Positions 61,330 through 64,000 of a stretch of DNA of 64,000 nt are shown one piece after another. How positions within the stretch are numbered: position 1 is the first letter of the stretch; each line of letters starts with the position of its first letter. Location of the stretch: contig JADJUS010000003.1 of the NCBI GenBank assembly GCA_016716905.1, forward strand, positions 558,001-622,000, read 5' to 3'. Origin of the DNA: Acidobacteriota bacterium (GTDB lineage Bacteria; Acidobacteriota; Vicinamibacteria; Vicinamibacterales; SCN-69-37). The position numbers and the translations under genes were made by a program. The notes beneath the pieces are model-generated. The model was not told where the DNA came from, made no database searches, and saw nothing but the letters and a program-made list of their open reading frames with translations.

Positions 61330-61970
61330 TCGCCGGTCCCCGCGTCCTGCGTATCAATCCAGCCGAGTGCACCGTCGAGGACCTGGCTCCGGCCGTGGCC
61401 TGGCTACGTGACGGAGGCATCCTTGCGCTCCCGACCGACACCTTGTACGGCCTGGCGGTGGACATCAAGAGTTCGCTGGCCGTGCGCCGGTTGTTTGCGA
61501 TCAAAGGCCGGCCCGCGCGCGCGGCGCTGCCCCTGATTGCCGCGAATATCGCGCAGGTGGTGGCGTGCGGCGGTCGGCTGGATGCGAGGGAAGCCGCGCT
61601 CGCAGGGGCGTTCTGGCCGGGCCCGCTCTCGATCGTCCGCGACGCGCCCGCCTGGGTGGCTCCCGAAGTGCATGGCGGGCACCGCACCGTGGCGATACGT
61701 GTGCCCGACCATCTCGTGGCGCGACGGATGTGCGAAGCCTGGGGTGAGCCGCTCGCGGCCACGAGCGCCAATGTCACGGGCGCGCCGGCGTCCGATCGCG
61801 CAGACGCGCTGGGCGTGATTGCAGACGACCCGCATGTGCTTGTCATTGATGCTGGTGTGACGCCGGGAGGATTGCCTTCGACACTCGTGGATGTGCGCGC
61901 GGCGCGCCCCGTGCTGCTGCGCGAAGGCGCGATCCCCTGGAGCCGCGTGTTAGAATTCATACACGGATGA
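61326..61970 (+). CDS. tsaC: Threonylcarbamoyladenylate synthase (Sua5/YrdC/TsaC)
   Basis: This 214-residue protein carries out the first step of t6A37 tRNA modification: threonine, bicarbonate and ATP to threonylcarbamoyl-AMP. GILALPTDTLYGLA and IKGRPARAALPLIA (KxR site) are present, and LAATSANVTGAP is the SxN ATP-site motif. The length is nearer YrdC/TsaC (about 190) than Sua5 (about 350), so no C-terminal Sua5 domain. Overlaps both neighbours (ATGA at each end), so it is part of one transcript. Confidence 0.94.
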   Translation: MIAGPRVLRINPAECTVEDLAPAVAWLRDGGILALPTDTLYGLAVDIKSSLAVRRLFAIKGRPARAALPLIAANIAQVVACGGRLDAREAALAGAFWPGPLSIVRDAPAWVAPEVHGGHRTVAIRVPDHLVARRMCEAWGEPLAATSANVTGAPASDRADALGVIADDPHVLVIDAGVTPGGLPSTLVDVRAARPVLLREGAIPWSRVLEFIHG

Positions 61971-63226
61971 GCACAGAGCGTGCGGCATTGCTGACGCTGA
62001 TGACTCGTGCCACGCGGGGTGTGGATCACGAGACCTCGCTCGATGAACTTGGCGGGTTGGCCGGCGCGGCTGGCGCCACGGTTGTCCTGCGAGCGATGCA
62101 GGAGCGTGCCTCACCCGATCCCGCCACATTGTTCGGCAAAGGCAGAGCCGCAGAAATGGCCGCGGCGTGTGATGCCGCAGATGTCGATGTGGTAATCGTC
62201 GATCACGTGCTCAGCCCCGCGCAGGCCCGCAATCTTGAAGCGGTGTTCCACCGCAGAGTCATCGACCGGACAGAGCTGATTCTCGACATCTTCGCGCGAA
62301 GGGCGCGTACCCGCGAGGGCAAGCTCCAGGTGGAACTGGCCCAGTTGCAGTACAAGCTGCCGAGACTGGTCGGGTCGGCCGAGGCGCTCTCTCGGCTTGG
62401 CGGCGGCATCGGCACAAGGGGACCTGGCGAAACCAAGCTCGAGACCGATCGCCGGCGCATCAGGCAACGGGTGTCGGCCCTCAAACAGGAAATTGCGGAA
62501 GTCAGCGAGCGCCGGGGATATGTACGCGCCAGGCGCAAGCGCGGCGAAGTACCAACTGTGGCGCTCGTCGGTTACACCAACGCGGGAAAGACCACGTTGT
62601 TCAACGCGCTGACCGGCGGTGATGCGGTGGTCTCAGACGCGTTGTTCGTCACGCTCGACCCCTTGGTGCGCAGGGTCAAGTTGCCCGATGCGCGGCAGAT
62701 CATGGTGTCGGATACGGTCGGGTTCATCGATCGGCTGCCGCACCAGCTGGTGGCCGCATTCCGCGCCACGCTCGAAGAAGTGATTCACGCAGATCTCCTG
62801 CTGCACGTCATCGACGCCGCAGCGCCTGACCGCGAGCGCCGGGAGCGCGCCGTGCGCGACGTGTTGACCGAGATTGGCGCCGGCCTGGTGCCCATGCTCG
62901 ACGTGTTTAATAAATGCGACCAACTGTCGCCGATGGATCGCGACAGACTGACGACAACCGCGCCGGGCGCCGTGTGTGTCTCGGCCGTGACCGGCGAAGG
63001 TGTGCAGGATCTTGTGGACGCCGTCGCGTCCAGAGTGGCCATGGACACCGAGCGCGTCACCTTTCATCTCGATTTTGCGAGCGACGCCGATCGGCAGGTG
63101 CTGGTGGAACTGCATCGCCATGCCCGGGTCACGAGCCAGATCACCGTGGGCGCCCAGGTGACGGTGGAGGCTGATGTGCCACGACGCCTGCACGACCGTC
63201 TGTTGCGCCTCCAGGAGATCGCATGA
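61967..63226 (+). CDS. hflX: GTPase HflX
   Basis: This 419-residue ribosome-associated GTPase has an N-terminal HflX domain with FGKGRAAEMAA and VDHVLSPAQARNLE, and a glycine-rich linker (LGGGIGTRGPGETKLETDRR). The GTPase follows: VGYTNAGKTTLFN (G1), DTVGFIDRLP (G3) and NKCDQL (G4). It can split stalled ribosomes in heat stress. Coupled to tsaC and to the following TPR gene by four-base overlaps. Confidence 0.96.
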   Translation: MSTERAALLTLMTRATRGVDHETSLDELGGLAGAAGATVVLRAMQERASPDPATLFGKGRAAEMAAACDAADVDVVIVDHVLSPAQARNLEAVFHRRVIDRTELILDIFARRARTREGKLQVELAQLQYKLPRLVGSAEALSRLGGGIGTRGPGETKLETDRRRIRQRVSALKQEIAEVSERRGYVRARRKRGEVPTVALVGYTNAGKTTLFNALTGGDAVVSDALFVTLDPLVRRVKLPDARQIMVSDTVGFIDRLPHQLVAAFRATLEEVIHADLLLHVIDAAAPDRERRERAVRDVLTEIGAGLVPMLDVFNKCDQLSPMDRDRLTTTAPGAVCVSAVTGEGVQDLVDAVASRVAMDTERVTFHLDFASDADRQVLVELHRHARVTSQITVGAQVTVEADVPRRLHDRLLRLQEIA

Positions 63227-64000
63227 CCCGCCGCGTTCGCCGGGATTGGGTGCGCACGGCGCTGGCCGCGTCGGTGCTGGCCACGGCGGCCGCGTGTGCG
63301 TCTGGGCCAACCGCGACACCCGCGCTGCCAGCCACGCCGACCTACCGCGAGGTGCCGCAGTTGACGGTGCCCGCCGGCCTGCAGGCCACGCCCCAGATCA
63401 GGGCCCGCCATGACCAGGCGTGGCGCCGCCTCCAGTCGGGTGACCTGCGCGGTGCGAACCGCGACTTTACAGACATCCTCCGGCAGTCGCCCGACTTTTA
63501 TCCGGCCGCCGCTGGACTCGGCTACCTCGCCTCCATCGATCGCAAGTACGACGACGCGGCAAAGCGCTTCGATGGGGTGGTCGCCATGGACCGCACGTAC
63601 CTGCCGGCGCTACAGGGCCGCATGGACGTGGCGCTGGCGCGCGGAGAGGATGTGGTGGCCGTCACCATGTCCGACCTCATTCTCGCCGTGGACCCAGGCC
63701 GCGACGACGTGCGCGAACGGCAGGAAGTGCTGCGACTGAGAGTGGTGCAGGCGCAGTTGACCCGCGCGTCGGCCGCGCGCGCGGCGGGGCAGTGGGACGA
63801 GGCGCAGGCCGCGCTCGATCAGGCGCTGGTGCTGGTGCCCGATAGCGCCGTCGTGTTGCGCGACCTGGCGCAGGTGGAGATCGCTCGCGGCCGTCTGGAT
63901 GAGGCCGAGGTCCACGCGCGCCGGTCGCTGGAACTCGACAACGGTGATGCCGAGGCGCACGCCGTGATGGCGAGTGTGCTCGAAGCGCACGGCCGGCCCC
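63223..64000 (+). CDS. TPR-repeat lipoprotein, 5' part
   Basis: The frame is open from ATG 63223 to the right edge, about 259 residues, with no stop. A signal with a lipobox-like TAAAC gives a probable lipoprotein (Cys at about residue 26), followed by a Pro-rich linker. TPR-like helical pairs are seen (for example QAWRRLQSGDLRGANRDFTDIL and AARAAGQWDEAQAALDQAL). The ATG overlaps the hflX TGA. It is probably a periplasmic or outer-membrane scaffold; partner unknown. Confidence 0.85.
   Translation, partial: MTRRVRRDWVRTALAASVLATAAACASGPTATPALPATPTYREVPQLTVPAGLQATPQIRARHDQAWRRLQSGDLRGANRDFTDILRQSPDFYPAAAGLGYLASIDRKYDDAAKRFDGVVAMDRTYLPALQGRMDVALARGEDVVAVTMSDLILAVDPGRDDVRERQEVLRLRVVQAQLTRASAARAAGQWDEAQAALDQALVLVPDSAVVLRDLAQVEIARGRLDEAEVHARRSLELDNGDAEAHAVMASVLEAHGRP

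Overview
The window is a stretch of high-GC bacterial chromosome with no prophage, rRNA operon, CRISPR array or intact transposase. The gene content fits an Acidobacteriota genome, probably of the Vicinamibacteria type. The evidence is an Oar-like TonB receptor with an N-terminal carboxypeptidase-regulatory domain, two VWFA-related secreted proteins of the kind abundant in Acidobacteria, a bactofilin, a PA2778/PA2779 pair and a 2-oxoacid:ferredoxin oxidoreductase. The taxonomy is inferred from families only.

Layout. 1-2707: korA (3' part), korB, ndk and dcd in a tight array, followed by REP-like repeats. 2811-5758: a small membrane protein and a PA2778/PA2779-type cysteine peptidase pair. 5786-5947: initiator tRNA with promoter and terminator. 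6010-9735: a nucleotidyltransferase pair resembling a toxin/antitoxin module, a methyltransferase and a large membrane protein. 9766-16123: glycosyltransferase, septum protein, cutA, cystathionine gamma-synthase, SpoIIE-type phosphatase and RNase III, separated by repeats. 16128-20615: hutH, hutU and a coupled AAA ATPase. 20648-27629: purA, bacilliredoxin, HAD phosphatase, DinB, EamA exporter, porin and amidase. 27763-30959: a sigma-54 promoter and a cytochrome c / Rieske / cytochrome b / octaheme cytochrome operon. 31180-40262: VWA protein, CotH-like protein, tRNA-Glu with mobile-element debris, MgtE, aminotransferase, MBL protein and a GT-C-like protein. 40544-45324: tRNA-Lys, arginase, a lipoprotein-like O-methyltransferase, a nuclease-like protein with a histone H1-like tail, and a second VWA protein. 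45448-50823: TonB receptor, orphan DNA methyltransferase and small proteins. 50931-64000: dac-glgA-trxA-trxB, convergent nifS-mnmA, then a dense run of bactofilin, SAM-related, glpX, MFS, tsaC, hflX and TPR genes.

Three kinds of structured repeat stand out. (1) REP-like hairpins with a GTAG foot, covarying stems and a conserved loop lie in many gaps, and their TAG often serves as a gene's stop codon. (2) Two long palindromes (9766-10005 and 21974-22198) fold into the same predicted four-way junction although their stem sequences differ. (3) Palindromes with an AACGACCTC/GAGGTCGTT core sit in frame inside hutH and an EamA transporter, adding a KTTSEVV-type peptide to both.

Six genes carry seven single-base frameshifts, mostly at short G/C runs. 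I read these mainly as sequencing errors, and the intact products can be reconstructed. All functional calls come from reading translations and motifs; no database search was run.
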